Source: Opitutia bacterium (GTDB lineage Bacteria > Verrucomicrobiota > Verrucomicrobiia > Opitutales > Opitutaceae). Taken from it: 64,000 nucleotides of DNA. The notes beneath the pieces are model-generated. The model had not been told where the DNA came from. It saw nothing but the letters and a program-made list of their open reading frames with translations, and did no database searches. Below are positions 35,086-43,699 of this stretch, in pieces. Location: positions 1 to 64,000 of the forward strand of contig CANJCM010000013.1 in the NCBI GenBank assembly GCA_947472765.1, written 5' to 3'. The translations under genes were made by a program, and so were the position numbers. The stretch's first letter is position 1. Each line of letters begins with the position of its first letter.

Positions 35086-35480
35086 GAGGCGGCCGTGATC
35101 TCGATCTCGACGCAGCAGCCGGGGCGCGCGAGTCCCTTGACTTCGATCAGGGTGCTCGCGGCCATCGATCCCCCGAGGTACCGGTTGCGCACCGCGGAGA
35201 ACTTGGGGAAGTCGTCCATGTTGGTCAGATAGGTCTGCGCGCGCACGACGTGATCGAACGTCATTCCGGCGGCCTGAAGAATCTCCCCCAGCAGCTTGAA
35301 CACGTACTCGCTCTGCTCGGTCGCGTCGCCCGGAGCGATGACGTTGCCGGAGGGGTCAACCGCGAGTTGCCCGGTCGCATAGAGGGTCCGGGTGCCCGCA
35401 TGCTGCAGCAGGATGCCAGGGCTGTAGGCACCGCGTGGCTTGGCGAAGCCGGTGGGGTAGACGATGGTCTTCTTCAGCAT
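35082..35480 (-). CDS. RidA-family enamine/imine deaminase-like protein
   Basis: A 132-residue RidA/YjgF/RutC-type protein. The fold is indicated by PRGAYSPGILLQHAGTRTLY, the ATGQLAVDPSG segment, QSEYVFKLLGEILQAAG, and the C-terminal LARPGCCVEIEITAAS. The ARPG loop keeps the family Arg near residue 119 that binds the substrate carboxylate. Family members hydrolyse reactive enamines or imines, and RutC acts in pyrimidine breakdown. Here it lies between DUF2165 and the creatininase-like gene, fitting removal of a reactive nitrogenous intermediate. Confidence 0.88.
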   Translation of the reverse strand: MLKKTIVYPTGFAKPRGAYSPGILLQHAGTRTLYATGQLAVDPSGNVIAPGDATEQSEYVFKLLGEILQAAGMTFDHVVRAQTYLTNMDDFPKFSAVRNRYLGGSMAASTLIEVKGLARPGCCVEIEITAAS

Positions 35481-35517
35481 GGTGGCGTGGGTTGGGGCGG
35501 AAGAGTTGGGAGCTTCG

Positions 35518-36012
35518 TCAGCCGACGTCGTCGTCTCGCTGGTTCAGAAACACGAGGATCAGGGCGAAGACGGTGAACATCCGAGCCGCGGCAGTCTGAC
35601 CATTCCACGTGTTCGACTGCCACATCAGAAACCACTCGCCGCCGACGATGATGAAGGCGATGAACCATTGCAGAAGGCTAATCGTGAGGCCCGCCACGGC
35701 GAGGGAGGTGGCCTTCCGCCAGGCGTCCGCCGACTTGGCGCGCGCACGCCACATCCGAACCGCGGCCACCGCCAGCAGGGCTCCGGCCGCCAGTTCCCAC
35801 ACGATGATCATGGCGTAGAAGGCATGGTGGACGATTGGTGACGTGAGTGCCCGCCACATCCCGCGGTTGCCCGGGAACGTCGTGTCCATCGAAAGCACGT
35901 GGCGCACGAACTCGAAGTTCGACCCGTAGTCGGTCAGGTTGTTGAAGACAACCAGCAGCAGGAAGAAGGCGGAGGAAGCCACCAGTGAAACCTTGGCGAG
36001 ACGAATGAGCAT
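35518..36012 (-). CDS. DUF2165 membrane protein
   Basis: A 164-residue inner-membrane protein with about four transmembrane segments (about 8-28, 62-82, 100-122, 135-155). Start at ATG 36012. Features of DUF2165 are NNLTDYGSNFEFVRHVLSMD after TM1, then a TFPGN loop, and QWFIAFIIVGGEWFLMWQS near residue 125. The family is unassigned; its position suggests a transport or accessory membrane role for the leftward operon. It lies 13 bases after the amidohydrolase gene. Confidence 0.82.
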   Translation of the reverse strand: MLIRLAKVSLVASSAFFLLLVVFNNLTDYGSNFEFVRHVLSMDTTFPGNRGMWRALTSPIVHHAFYAMIIVWELAAGALLAVAAVRMWRARAKSADAWRKATSLAVAGLTISLLQWFIAFIIVGGEWFLMWQSNTWNGQTAAARMFTVFALILVFLNQRDDDVG

Positions 36013-36025
36013 GGAGCGAGAAGGT

Positions 36026-37324
36026 TTACCGATCGTTGAGCTCCGCGAAGTTGGGGGCGTGCGCGCGGTGAATCTCCTCGGCATCGATGCAGAGCCGGGA
36101 CGCGCTTGGGCGGCTCAGGAGTTCGCTGAATCGGTGGGCCTCGAGCACGACCAACTGCGCCGCCGCCCCCGGCGCGATCCGGCCATGGTCGGGGAGGCCG
36201 AGCAGATCGGCGGCGGTGCTGGTGACGACGCGAACCGATTCCTCCAGGCGTGAATCGAGATGCGCCAGTCGCACGCTCTGCGCGTAGACCTCGGCGAGGT
36301 TGTAGTCGCCGAACGCGTGGAACGCGTCCCGGACGTTGTCGCTGGCGCACGCGACGGCGATCCCTGCATCCATGAGATCATGCACCAGCGTGATCCCCCG
36401 CCAAAGCGGGGTGCGGGGAAACGGAGCCGCCGCGTCCCGTCGATCCTGGAGGTACAAATTGCATTCGGGCAGAGAGATGATGCCGATGCGCGCCTCCCGG
36501 ACCAGCGCGATCGTGGATTGGGCGCGGGCGTGATCCTGAACCGCCAGGCTGCAGCAATGGCCACAGGCCACGGGCAGGCTGAAACCAGACCTCAAGACGG
36601 CCTCGGCCACCAACCGGAGGCATTCCGCCTGGGGGTTGCCGCTTTCGTCCACGTGCAGATCGATCCCGACGCCGCGCTCGCATGCAAGGGCGAGCATGCG
36701 GTCCAGTTGAGCGGGAAGCTCGGCGGACATCGTCAGAAACCCTCCCAGCGCGCTCGCGCCGTGGCGCAGCGCGAGGTCGGCGAGCTTTGCGCCCTCGGCG
36801 GTCAGGTAGTCGCTGCCGCCGCACAGTGGGACGGTCTGAAGCGTGATGCGACCGGCCCATTCCCGTCGGAGCTCCGCCATCACGGAGTGACTGCGTTCCC
36901 CCCATTGCGGGCTGGTGTCCACATGCGTCCGGATCACGCGCGTGCCGTGCGCCCACGCGGAGCGCAGCGCGAAGCCGGCGCGACGATGGAGATCGTCCTC
37001 GGTCCAGTGCTCCTTATCCTCCGCCAGGGCTTGCAGTGCACCCATGAACGTGCCGGACCGGTTGGGCGCGCGGTGCCACGTGTGGGTCTTGTCCAGATGC
37101 ACGTGGGCGTCGACAAAGCCGGGAAACACCAGCGAGCCACCGGCATCGAACTCGCGGGCCGCGGGGTGAGGTCCAAGGTGCCCGGCGGAAACGACCGTCG
37201 TGATCCGGCTTCCTTCGATGGCCAAATCGCAGAGCACGGCCGGCTCGAGAGGATCGATCTGCGCGCCCGCGGGACGAGCGGGCAGCAGGGACGCGGGAAC
37301 GCGGGCGCGGCGGACAATGAGCAT
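36026..37324 (-). CDS. Cytosine-deaminase-like amidohydrolase
   Basis: A 432-residue metal-dependent amidohydrolase of the CodA/AtzC type, predicted to deaminate or hydrolyse a nitrogen heterocycle. From ATG 37324: a beta-sandwich strand set, then FPGFVDAHVHLDKTHTW (HxH metal site), RTHVDTSP, GIDLHVDESGNP (the HxxE-type region), ACGHCCSLAVQDH (second His), and ACASDNVRDAFHAFGDYN (catalytic Asp and CodA-like loop). The C-terminus completes the composite sandwich. It is the first gene of the leftward operon, with LacI operator 2 lying 66 bases upstream of the start. Cytosine, creatinine or related cyclic ureas are possible substrates. Confidence 0.88.
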   Translation of the reverse strand: MLIVRRARVPASLLPARPAGAQIDPLEPAVLCDLAIEGSRITTVVSAGHLGPHPAAREFDAGGSLVFPGFVDAHVHLDKTHTWHRAPNRSGTFMGALQALAEDKEHWTEDDLHRRAGFALRSAWAHGTRVIRTHVDTSPQWGERSHSVMAELRREWAGRITLQTVPLCGGSDYLTAEGAKLADLALRHGASALGGFLTMSAELPAQLDRMLALACERGVGIDLHVDESGNPQAECLRLVAEAVLRSGFSLPVACGHCCSLAVQDHARAQSTIALVREARIGIISLPECNLYLQDRRDAAAPFPRTPLWRGITLVHDLMDAGIAVACASDNVRDAFHAFGDYNLAEVYAQSVRLAHLDSRLEESVRVVTSTAADLLGLPDHGRIAPGAAAQLVVLEAHRFSELLSRPSASRLCIDAEEIHRAHAPNFAELNDR

Positions 37325-37389
37325 CGGGATGGGTGCAGCAGCGCGAATGCCACGCCGCCGATGGTGGCCAAAGGTGGGTCGCGGGGAGG

Positions 37390-37413
37390 TTGCTTGACAA
37401 AAACGTTTTTGTA
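37390..37413 (+). promoter_or_regulatory. LacI-type operator 2 with overlapping promoter
   Basis: GACAAAAACGTTTTTGTA at 37396-37413 matches the first operator with one mismatch; the shared stretch is 24 bases from GTTGCTTGAC. TTGACA (37394-37399) with 17 bases to TGTTCA (37417) could be a rightward promoter that the repressor would occlude. It is shared by two divergent operons. The remaining 37325-37590 shows nothing else. Confidence 0.78.
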
Positions 37414-37590
37414 CAGTGTTCAATTTTCTCCCTCGCCACCGCCTTTGCGAAAGCACTCCAATCAAATCCGCGTCCGTACCGCGCTCCCCGCACCTCCTCC
37501 ACGTTTCGGAAGGTTTTTGAGTTTTGGCATCAGACGTGCCGCTGGTGGGTTTGACCAACTCGAACTTTGCTCCCGCGAAATAATGCCCCA

Positions 37591-39015
37591 ATGATCCCCC
37601 TCCCTGATTTCCTGCTGGTCGAGTTGCGTGCCTTGCTCGGGGCCGAACATGTGATCGACGGAGGGGATGCGCTGGAGGGCCTGTCAAAGGACTTCTTCTG
37701 GTATTCCCCGGTGCTGCGGCGCCAGCTGGAGGGCAAGCGGGCCGATCTCGCGGTGCGTCCGGGCTCGATTGACGAGTTGCGCGCGGTGATCAGGGCCTGC
37801 TTTCGCGCCGGGGTGCCGATTGTGCCGCGCGGTGCCGGTACCGGAAACTACGGCCAATGCGTTCCACTCTACGGCGGTGTGGTGGTCGACTTCGCGCGGC
37901 TTGATCGCATCCACTCGGTGGAAGGAGGCGTGGTGCGGGCCGAGGCCGGCGCGCGACTGGGCACGATTGAAGCCGTGGCCCGGGCTTCAGGGTGGGAGCT
38001 GAGGTGCATTCCGTCGACTTGGGTCAAGAGCACGATCGGGGGATTTTTCTGCGGAGGATCCGGTGGCATCGGATCCATCACGTGGGGCGGCATCAACGCC
38101 GGCGACAACGTCAAGTCGGTCACGGTGATGTCCTGCGAGGAGGAGCCGCGGCTGATTCGGTTGGAGGAGCGTGACTCGATCCGGGCGCTCCACACCTACG
38201 GAACCACGGGCTTCATGGTGGAGGTCGAGATGCGGCTCGCACCGAAAGCCAACTATGAGCAACTCATCTTCAGCTCACGCGACTGGGGGCGGCTGCTGGA
38301 TTGGACCGACCTTGCGGCGCGGAACGACGCCTGGCATAAGCGGCTCGTCACCCAGTTTGAGTGGCCCATCCCGTCGTACTTCAAGCCGCTCGCGAAGCAC
38401 CTCAAGTCCGATGAACATGCGTCCTTTCTGCTCGTGTCTCGCGATCAGGCGGATGAGGTGATCGCTTCGGCCTCGGCCGCGGGTTTGAACGGCGTCTACC
38501 GCCAGCCGCTGTCGGATCCGCCGAGGCCCCCGTTCATCACGGACTACACGTGGAACCACACCACGCTGTGGGCGCTGAAAGCTGATCCCTCGATCACCTA
38601 CCTTCAGTCCGGCTTCGGGACCAATTTCCGCGACCAGTTCGCTGAACTTCATCGCCGGTTTCCGGGTGAGATCCTGTTCCATCTGGAATGGATGGCCGGA
38701 GGGATCAAGTTTGTGGCGGGCGGTGGTCCAAGCAGTGCCGGAAGTCACATTGTGGTGGCAGGGATTCCGTTGGTTTTCTTCAAGAGTGAGGAGCGCCTGG
38801 CGGAGATCATCCTGGTTTGTAGTGAAATCGGCGTTGGGATCGCCAATCCCCATACCTTCTTCTTGGAGGAGGGGGGCAGGCATCCCAACATCGCCGAGAA
38901 ACGCGCCCTGAAGGCCGAGGTTGATCGGGCCGGTCTGCTCAACCCGGGAAAGATGAAGTCGTTCCCGGTCAACCCGTTTGAGCCTGCCCTTTCGGGTGAT
39001 GTCCCACGCCGATGA
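37591..39015 (+). CDS. FAD-linked oxidase (PCMH-type, GlcD-like)
   Basis: A 474-residue flavoprotein with an FAD-binding PCMH domain in the N-terminal half. ATG 37591 gives MIPLPDFLLVELRALLG. FAD contacts: VRPGSIDELRAVIRACF, then PIVPRGAGTGNYGQCVPLYG, and STIGGFFCGGSGGIGSITWG. The C-terminal cap is shorter than in GlcD and ends in the usual NPGKMKSFP. The electron acceptor is unknown; a cytochrome c and a Rieske protein lie in the same cluster. First gene of the rightward operon; the ABC ATPase follows after seven bases. Family is clear, substrate unknown. Confidence 0.87.
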   Translation: MIPLPDFLLVELRALLGAEHVIDGGDALEGLSKDFFWYSPVLRRQLEGKRADLAVRPGSIDELRAVIRACFRAGVPIVPRGAGTGNYGQCVPLYGGVVVDFARLDRIHSVEGGVVRAEAGARLGTIEAVARASGWELRCIPSTWVKSTIGGFFCGGSGGIGSITWGGINAGDNVKSVTVMSCEEEPRLIRLEERDSIRALHTYGTTGFMVEVEMRLAPKANYEQLIFSSRDWGRLLDWTDLAARNDAWHKRLVTQFEWPIPSYFKPLAKHLKSDEHASFLLVSRDQADEVIASASAAGLNGVYRQPLSDPPRPPFITDYTWNHTTLWALKADPSITYLQSGFGTNFRDQFAELHRRFPGEILFHLEWMAGGIKFVAGGGPSSAGSHIVVAGIPLVFFKSEERLAEIILVCSEIGVGIANPHTFFLEEGGRHPNIAEKRALKAEVDRAGLLNPGKMKSFPVNPFEPALSGDVPRR

Positions 39016-39022
39016 TCGAAGG

Positions 39023-39784
39023 ATGAACGCGGCTCCCGTAGTCAAGATCAGCGGGCTGAACAAGCGCTTCGGTACCGGACCGCGGGTGCTGGATGGCATC
39101 GATCTGGAGGTGAGCCAGGGAGAGTTCGTCAGTTTCATCGGACCCAGCGGCTGCGGCAAATCTACTCTTCTTCGGCTGATTGCGGGTCTCACGTCCGCCA
39201 GTGAGGGCCGGATCACGATCGATGGCATGGAACCGGAGAAGGCGCGGGAAAAGATGTTCTTCGTGTTTCAAGACGCCACGCTCATGCCTTGGCGGCGGGT
39301 GGCGGAGAACGTGGAACTGCCGTTGCTGTTGCGCGGGGATGCTCCCGCGCACCGCCACGAGCGCGTCGGCCGGATGCTCGAGATCGTTGGCCTGGCGGGT
39401 GCGGCGGAGAAGTTTCCATGGCAACTTTCCGGCGGCATGAGGATGCGGGTTTCGATCGCGCGAGCGCTGAGCGTGGCGCCGGAGATCCTGTTGCTCGATG
39501 AGCCCTTCGGGGCGCTGGATGAAATGACGCGTGACCGGCTCAACGAAGACCTGCTCTCGATTCGCAGCCGGGACCCCTTCACGGGCTTCTTCGTGACGCA
39601 CTCGGTCGCGGAGGCAGTCTTCCTGTCCTCGCGAATCGTGGTGCTGGGCGCTAATCCCGGCCGCGTGACTGCAGTGATCGACGTCCCGTTTCCGTACCCG
39701 CGGCAGTCGGAATTGCGGGAGACGCCGGCGTTCCTGCGCCTGCTGGCCACGACCGCGCAGGCACTGCGCGCGGTTCGTTCCTGA
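39023..39784 (+). CDS. ABC transporter ATPase, nitrate/sulfonate/taurine type
   Basis: A 253-residue ATPase energising the adjacent permease. ATG 39023 is chosen because MNAAPVVKISGLNKRFG starts the domain. Walker A GPSGCGKST, Q-loop FFVFQDATLMPWRR, signature LSGGMRMRVSIARAL, Walker B ILLLDEPFGALDE and H-loop FFVTHSV are all intact, and the TLMPWR after the Q-loop is typical of the SsuB/TauB/ThiZ group. Operon position between the FAD oxidase and the permease. Confidence 0.94.
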   Translation: MNAAPVVKISGLNKRFGTGPRVLDGIDLEVSQGEFVSFIGPSGCGKSTLLRLIAGLTSASEGRITIDGMEPEKAREKMFFVFQDATLMPWRRVAENVELPLLLRGDAPAHRHERVGRMLEIVGLAGAAEKFPWQLSGGMRMRVSIARALSVAPEILLLDEPFGALDEMTRDRLNEDLLSIRSRDPFTGFFVTHSVAEAVFLSSRIVVLGANPGRVTAVIDVPFPYPRQSELRETPAFLRLLATTAQALRAVRS

Positions 39785-39788
39785 ACGA

Positions 39789-40586
39789 ATGAACGCCTCG
39801 CTCCGACCCCGTCTCACCGCCTGTCTGCTGCCCGCGGTCACGGCAGCGGCGCTGATCGTCCTCTGGTACGTCATCAAGGCGGCATTCCGGGTGCCGACGT
39901 TCGTGCTGCCGGCCCCCCATGAGATTCTGGTGGCCGCCTGGGAAGAACGGGCGTTTCTCTGGCCGGCGGCCCTGGTGACCGTCCGCGGCGCGCTGCTCGG
40001 CTTCTCGGCTGCGGTGGGCGTCGGCTTTCTGCTGGCCATGGCGCTCGGATTTTCGCCGCGCATCAAGGCGTCGTTCTACCCGCTGATTCTGGTCCTGCAG
40101 ATGATGCCGGTCACGATCCTCGCGCCCATCTTCGTGCTCTGGCTGGGGCAGGGTCTGCCGAGCATCGTGGCGATCACCTTCATGATCGGTTTTTTCCCCA
40201 TCGTGGCGAACACGACGATGGGCTTCATCTCCGTCGACCGAAACCTCCGGGAACTCTTCGTCATGTGCAACGCGACCCGCGCGCAGGAGGCGCGCTACCT
40301 GCGGATCCCGGGCGCGATGCCGTATTTTCTCACCGGCATGAAGATCGCCGGCACGCTTGCGCCCATCGGGGCGATTGTCGGCGATTTTCTCGCCGGCAGC
40401 GCACAGGGCGGGGTGGGTGGGATCGGGTACATGACGATCTCGTATTTCTCGCAGCTCAAGACGCCTGCACTCTTCGCGACCGGTCTGGTCGCCTGCTTGA
40501 TGGGTTTCCTGTTCGTCGGCGGAGTCAATTGGCTCCATTGGCGCCTGCTCCACACTTGGCACGATTCGATGGTGAAAAAGGAATGA
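39789..40586 (+). CDS. ABC transporter permease, SsuC/ThiX-like
   Basis: A 265-residue inner-membrane permease with about six transmembrane segments (TM1 about residues 12-32). The ATPase-docking segment lies near residues 160-180 (NATRAQEARYLRIPGAMPYF), the EAA-like loop of the family. It starts five bases after the ATPase stop and overlaps the binding-protein start by four bases (ATGA). No missing parts are evident. Confidence 0.93.
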   Translation: MNASLRPRLTACLLPAVTAAALIVLWYVIKAAFRVPTFVLPAPHEILVAAWEERAFLWPAALVTVRGALLGFSAAVGVGFLLAMALGFSPRIKASFYPLILVLQMMPVTILAPIFVLWLGQGLPSIVAITFMIGFFPIVANTTMGFISVDRNLRELFVMCNATRAQEARYLRIPGAMPYFLTGMKIAGTLAPIGAIVGDFLAGSAQGGVGGIGYMTISYFSQLKTPALFATGLVACLMGFLFVGGVNWLHWRLLHTWHDSMVKKE

Positions 40587-41614
40587 ATACCTCTCGCAAC
40601 CCCATCCATGCCGGCGCCCTCCTCGCCGCGCTGGCGGCCATCGTCCTTTCCGGCTGCGGCGATCAGCGCTCCAGTGCGCCCGCTCCCGCGCAGGTCAAGT
40701 TGGAGAAGGTCATCCTGCAGACGGACTGGTACGCGCAGCCGGAGCACGGCGGATTCTATCAGGCTCAGGTCAAGGGCTACTATCGCGACGTGGGGCTCGA
40801 CGTGGAGATCCTGCAGGGCGGGCCCAACGCCATTCCCACCCAGAAGGTGGCGCTGGGGACGGCACAGTTTGCCGTGGGACGCACGGACGAGCTGATCATC
40901 GCCGCCGGCCGAGGCATCCCCGTGGTCGCATTGGCGGCGCTCATGCAGCGCGATCCCCAGGGCGTGATGTTTCATCCGGAGTCCGGTATCCGTGACTTCA
41001 AGGATCTTGACGGCCGCAGCGTGATGACGGTGCCCGGGGCCGCTTGGTTGACCCTCGTTCAATTGAAGTATGGGATCAAGATGTCGGTCACGCCGCTGGA
41101 CTTCGGGCTGAGCCGGTTTCTCGCCGACAAGCGTCTCGTCCAGCAGTGCTTCATCACGAACGAGCCCTTCTACATCCGCCAGCAGGGCGTTGATGTCGGG
41201 GTCCTCCTGCTGTCCGAGGCCGGCATCGACCCCTACCGCATCTGGTTCACGAGCAGCGATTACGCCGCGCGACGTCCGGAGGTGGTGCGCGCCTTCACGG
41301 CGGCCTCGATCCGCGGCTGGCGCGACTACATCGACGGCGACCGTCGAGACGCCGACGTGCGCATTGGCCAGCTGAACCAAAAAATGACACCCGAATTCAT
41401 CGCCTTTAGCGTTGAGGTGATGCGAGCCAACCGGCTTGTGCACGGGGATCCGGCGAAGGGGGAGCTTCTCGGTCGGATCGACCCGGCGCGTCTCGGTGCC
41501 GAGATCAAGCGGCTGTCCGCGATCGGCGTTCTGGGCCGAGCGGTGACGCTCGCCGAGGTCTTTGACGGGAAATTCCTGCCGGAGGACGTGAGGGTGGTTG
41601 CGACCGGGAAATGA
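40583..41614 (+). CDS. ABC substrate-binding lipoprotein, THI5/NMT1-like
   Basis: A 343-residue binding lipoprotein. Signal peptide with lipobox LSGC (Cys25). The mature part belongs to the SsuA/THI5-like superfamily: VILQTDWYAQPEHGGFYQAQ, GYYRDVGLDVEILQGGPNAI, then FAVGRTDELIIAAGRGIPVV and YGIKMSVTPLDFGLSRF. Members close to this group carry thiamin pyrimidine precursors, riboflavin or other aromatic and heterocyclic solutes, which fits the hydrolases around it. It completes an importer with the two preceding genes. A weak 46-codon frame begins at the overlapping ATG 41611 but I do not call it a gene. Confidence 0.9.
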   Translation: MNTSRNPIHAGALLAALAAIVLSGCGDQRSSAPAPAQVKLEKVILQTDWYAQPEHGGFYQAQVKGYYRDVGLDVEILQGGPNAIPTQKVALGTAQFAVGRTDELIIAAGRGIPVVALAALMQRDPQGVMFHPESGIRDFKDLDGRSVMTVPGAAWLTLVQLKYGIKMSVTPLDFGLSRFLADKRLVQQCFITNEPFYIRQQGVDVGVLLLSEAGIDPYRIWFTSSDYAARRPEVVRAFTAASIRGWRDYIDGDRRDADVRIGQLNQKMTPEFIAFSVEVMRANRLVHGDPAKGELLGRIDPARLGAEIKRLSAIGVLGRAVTLAEVFDGKFLPEDVRVVATGK

Positions 41615-41774
41615 GCGCCGGTGCCAACGACCCAACGGATCGTCCGTCGGCCGGGCCGCTCGACGGAGTAGCCGATCGAGGCGACGCACACGTCTTCGTA
41701 TCCACCGCATCGAACTGTTCCTCCGACTCCAAAGGCAGTTCGAAAGAGTAAGGCCCTTTTCCCCGCTCCCTCTG

Positions 41775-41867
41775 ATGCACCCTCAAAAACGTCTGTTGCT
41801 CGGGCCAGGCCCGAGTCCTGTCTCTCAGCGTGTCCTGCGCGCGCTGGGCGCGATGATCAACAAGTGA
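41775..41867 (+). pseudogene. Class V aminotransferase N-terminal stub
   Basis: A 30-codon frame reads MHPQKRLLLGPGPSPVSQRV then LRALGAMINK and stops. This is the N-terminus of alanine/serine-glyoxylate or ureidoglycine-glyoxylate type aminotransferases (LLxPGPSPVxPRVLxAM..xMINH). The other 350 or so residues, including the PLP lysine, are missing. It suggests deletion of a pathway gene from the rightward operon. The remaining 41615-42112 has no supported gene. Confidence 0.6.
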
Positions 41868-42112
41868 GTCCGGAGATCCACGTGCGCTGCCAACCGCGGG
41901 TTTTTTGACTGTCATGGCCTCCCCTATGTCGTTTGGAACGCATGCCCCGACCGGAGCAAACCGTGCGTCGGCTGGTGCGTTGCGATGCTCGATGCGCCCC
42001 TGGGCGAACGTTGCGCATCGGGCGTCCCCCATCCCGTCCGGCCCCGCCTCGATCCCGGGTCGCACGTCTCACTGAAGGGCCCTCGGGTCGATTCCTCGCC
42101 TCCTCCTCTACC

Positions 42113-42544
42113 ATGGCGCGCCATCCTGTCCTGAAACTGAGTGATCTGCCGCCTGGCTCGCGTAAAATCGTGAAGGTGGCGGGAATTGAGATCGGCCTCT
42201 TCAACGTGGCCGGCCAGGTCCACGCCTACCGCAACGTCTGCCCGCATGGCGGCGCGCCCGTCTGCCTTGGTAAAGTGACCGGTACGACCCTGCCGTCCCG
42301 GGTCTATGAGTACGAATACGGGCTCGACGGCTGCATTCTGCGCTGTCCGTGGCACGGCTGGGAGTTCGACCTCCGCACGGGAGAGCACCTCGTGGATCCC
42401 GAAACGAGACTGAAAAAAATCCGCGTGGAATCTGACGGTAATCCGGCGGCCGGTCTGGAGAATCTGGATCGCTTCCCGGTCGAGTCGGACGGCGATTTTC
42501 TCTGCGTCGTGCTGCCCGGAGGCAATGCCGGCGTGCAATCCTGA
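42113..42544 (+). CDS. Rieske [2Fe-2S] ferredoxin-like protein
   Basis: A 143-residue Rieske protein. The cluster ligands are Cys43-Pro-His45 (NVCPHGGAPVC) and Cys78-x-x-His81 (LRCPWHGWEFDLRTGE). There is no signal or transmembrane segment, so it is a soluble electron carrier of the oxygenase or nitrite-reductase small-subunit type; no oxygenase alpha subunit is nearby. ATG 42113 is chosen over upstream in-frame starts, which lie in sequence unlike coding DNA. It is followed by the metal-dependent hydrolase gene 13 bases on. Confidence 0.88.
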   Translation: MARHPVLKLSDLPPGSRKIVKVAGIEIGLFNVAGQVHAYRNVCPHGGAPVCLGKVTGTTLPSRVYEYEYGLDGCILRCPWHGWEFDLRTGEHLVDPETRLKKIRVESDGNPAAGLENLDRFPVESDGDFLCVVLPGGNAGVQS

Positions 42545-42557
42545 CCCCGATATCCCC

Positions 42558-43658
42558 ATGCCAGAAGATACCCCCGCCGTCTCCGCTCGACCGCGCATCA
42601 TCGACACGGACGTGCACAACGCCTTCGCGGACGTGCGCGCGGAACTCAAACCCTATTTGTCGCGGGCCTGGCAGGCCTATGCTGACCACCACGGGATCGT
42701 GATGCCGGGAACCGGCTACAACTCCTCGGTCGGAGTGCAGCGGCAGGACGCGCGCACGCCTTCAGGAGGCATGGCCGGGAGTGATCCCGACTTCATGATC
42801 ACGGATCACCTCGATCGCTTCGGCATCGACTTCGCGATCCTGACCGGGTCGCACGTCCTGGGAGTTTCCGTGCATACGGATCCCGACTGGGGCAACGCGC
42901 TTGCCACGGCCTACAATCGCAACCTCGCGGAACGCTGGCTCAGTCGCTCCCCGCGTTTTCGGGGCTCCATCGTGGTGAACCACTCGGACCCCGAGGCCGC
43001 CGCGCGCGAGATCCGGCGTTGCGCACCCGACAAGCGTTTCGTCCAGGTTCTGATGGCGAGTGGTTCGTCCCGGTTGTTCGGGCAGCGCTTCTTTCATCCC
43101 ATCTTCGAGGCCGCGTGCGAGTACAACCTGCCGGTGGCGGTGCATCCCGGAACTGAGGGTGCCGGCACCGCCGGCCCGGCGACGCCGGCTGGATCCCCGA
43201 CCCGATACTTTGAGTGGCACAACATCGTTCCCCTGAATTTCATGGGACACGTCAACTCGCTCGTGTGTGAAGGGGCCTTCGAAAAATTCCCCCAGCTGAG
43301 GTTCGTCGCCATCGAGGGCGGTCTGGCGTGGCTGCCCCAGCTGATGTGGCGGATGGACAAGAACTACAAGGCGCTGCGTTCAGAGGCCCCCTGGCTGCGG
43401 CACCTCCCCAGCCAGTACATCCGCGATCATGTGTTCGTGACGACGCAGCCCGTCGAGGAGCCGGAGCAACCCCAGCACTTCCTCCAGATCCTCGAGATGA
43501 TCAACGCGCCGGGCAACGTCATGTATTCAAGCGATTACCCACACTGGGACTTCGATAATCCGCGAATGACTCTGCAGTTTCTCCCGAAGGAGTGGAAGCA
43601 GCGCATCTTCCACGATAATGCAGCCGCGCTCTACGGGTTGGCCGCTCGTCCGGCGTGA
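42558..43658 (+). CDS. Amidohydrolase-2 (ACMSD-like) metal-dependent hydrolase
   Basis: A 366-residue TIM-barrel hydrolase or decarboxylase. Residues IIDTDVHNAF near the N-terminus give only one His of the usual HxH, as in several family-2 members. VAVHPGTEG (about residue 195), HVNSLVCEGAFEKFPQLRF, AIEGGLAWLPQLMWRMD and MYSSDYPHWDFD (metal Asp) complete the core. Related proteins are ring-cleavage hydrolases or decarboxylases of aromatic acids. The pairing with a Rieske protein 13 bases upstream suggests action on an oxidised ring product; this is inference. Confidence 0.85.
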   Translation: MPEDTPAVSARPRIIDTDVHNAFADVRAELKPYLSRAWQAYADHHGIVMPGTGYNSSVGVQRQDARTPSGGMAGSDPDFMITDHLDRFGIDFAILTGSHVLGVSVHTDPDWGNALATAYNRNLAERWLSRSPRFRGSIVVNHSDPEAAAREIRRCAPDKRFVQVLMASGSSRLFGQRFFHPIFEAACEYNLPVAVHPGTEGAGTAGPATPAGSPTRYFEWHNIVPLNFMGHVNSLVCEGAFEKFPQLRFVAIEGGLAWLPQLMWRMDKNYKALRSEAPWLRHLPSQYIRDHVFVTTQPVEEPEQPQHFLQILEMINAPGNVMYSSDYPHWDFDNPRMTLQFLPKEWKQRIFHDNAAALYGLAARPA

Positions 43659-43699
43659 TGGATTTCTTCTTCACCACCCTAATCGTTGCACGAATCCCC

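Noticed and set aside
41611-41751. 46-codon frame with ATGA overlap after the binding-protein gene
   Set aside because: No family likeness and a Ser/Asp-rich composition unlike neighbours; the overlap alone is weak support.
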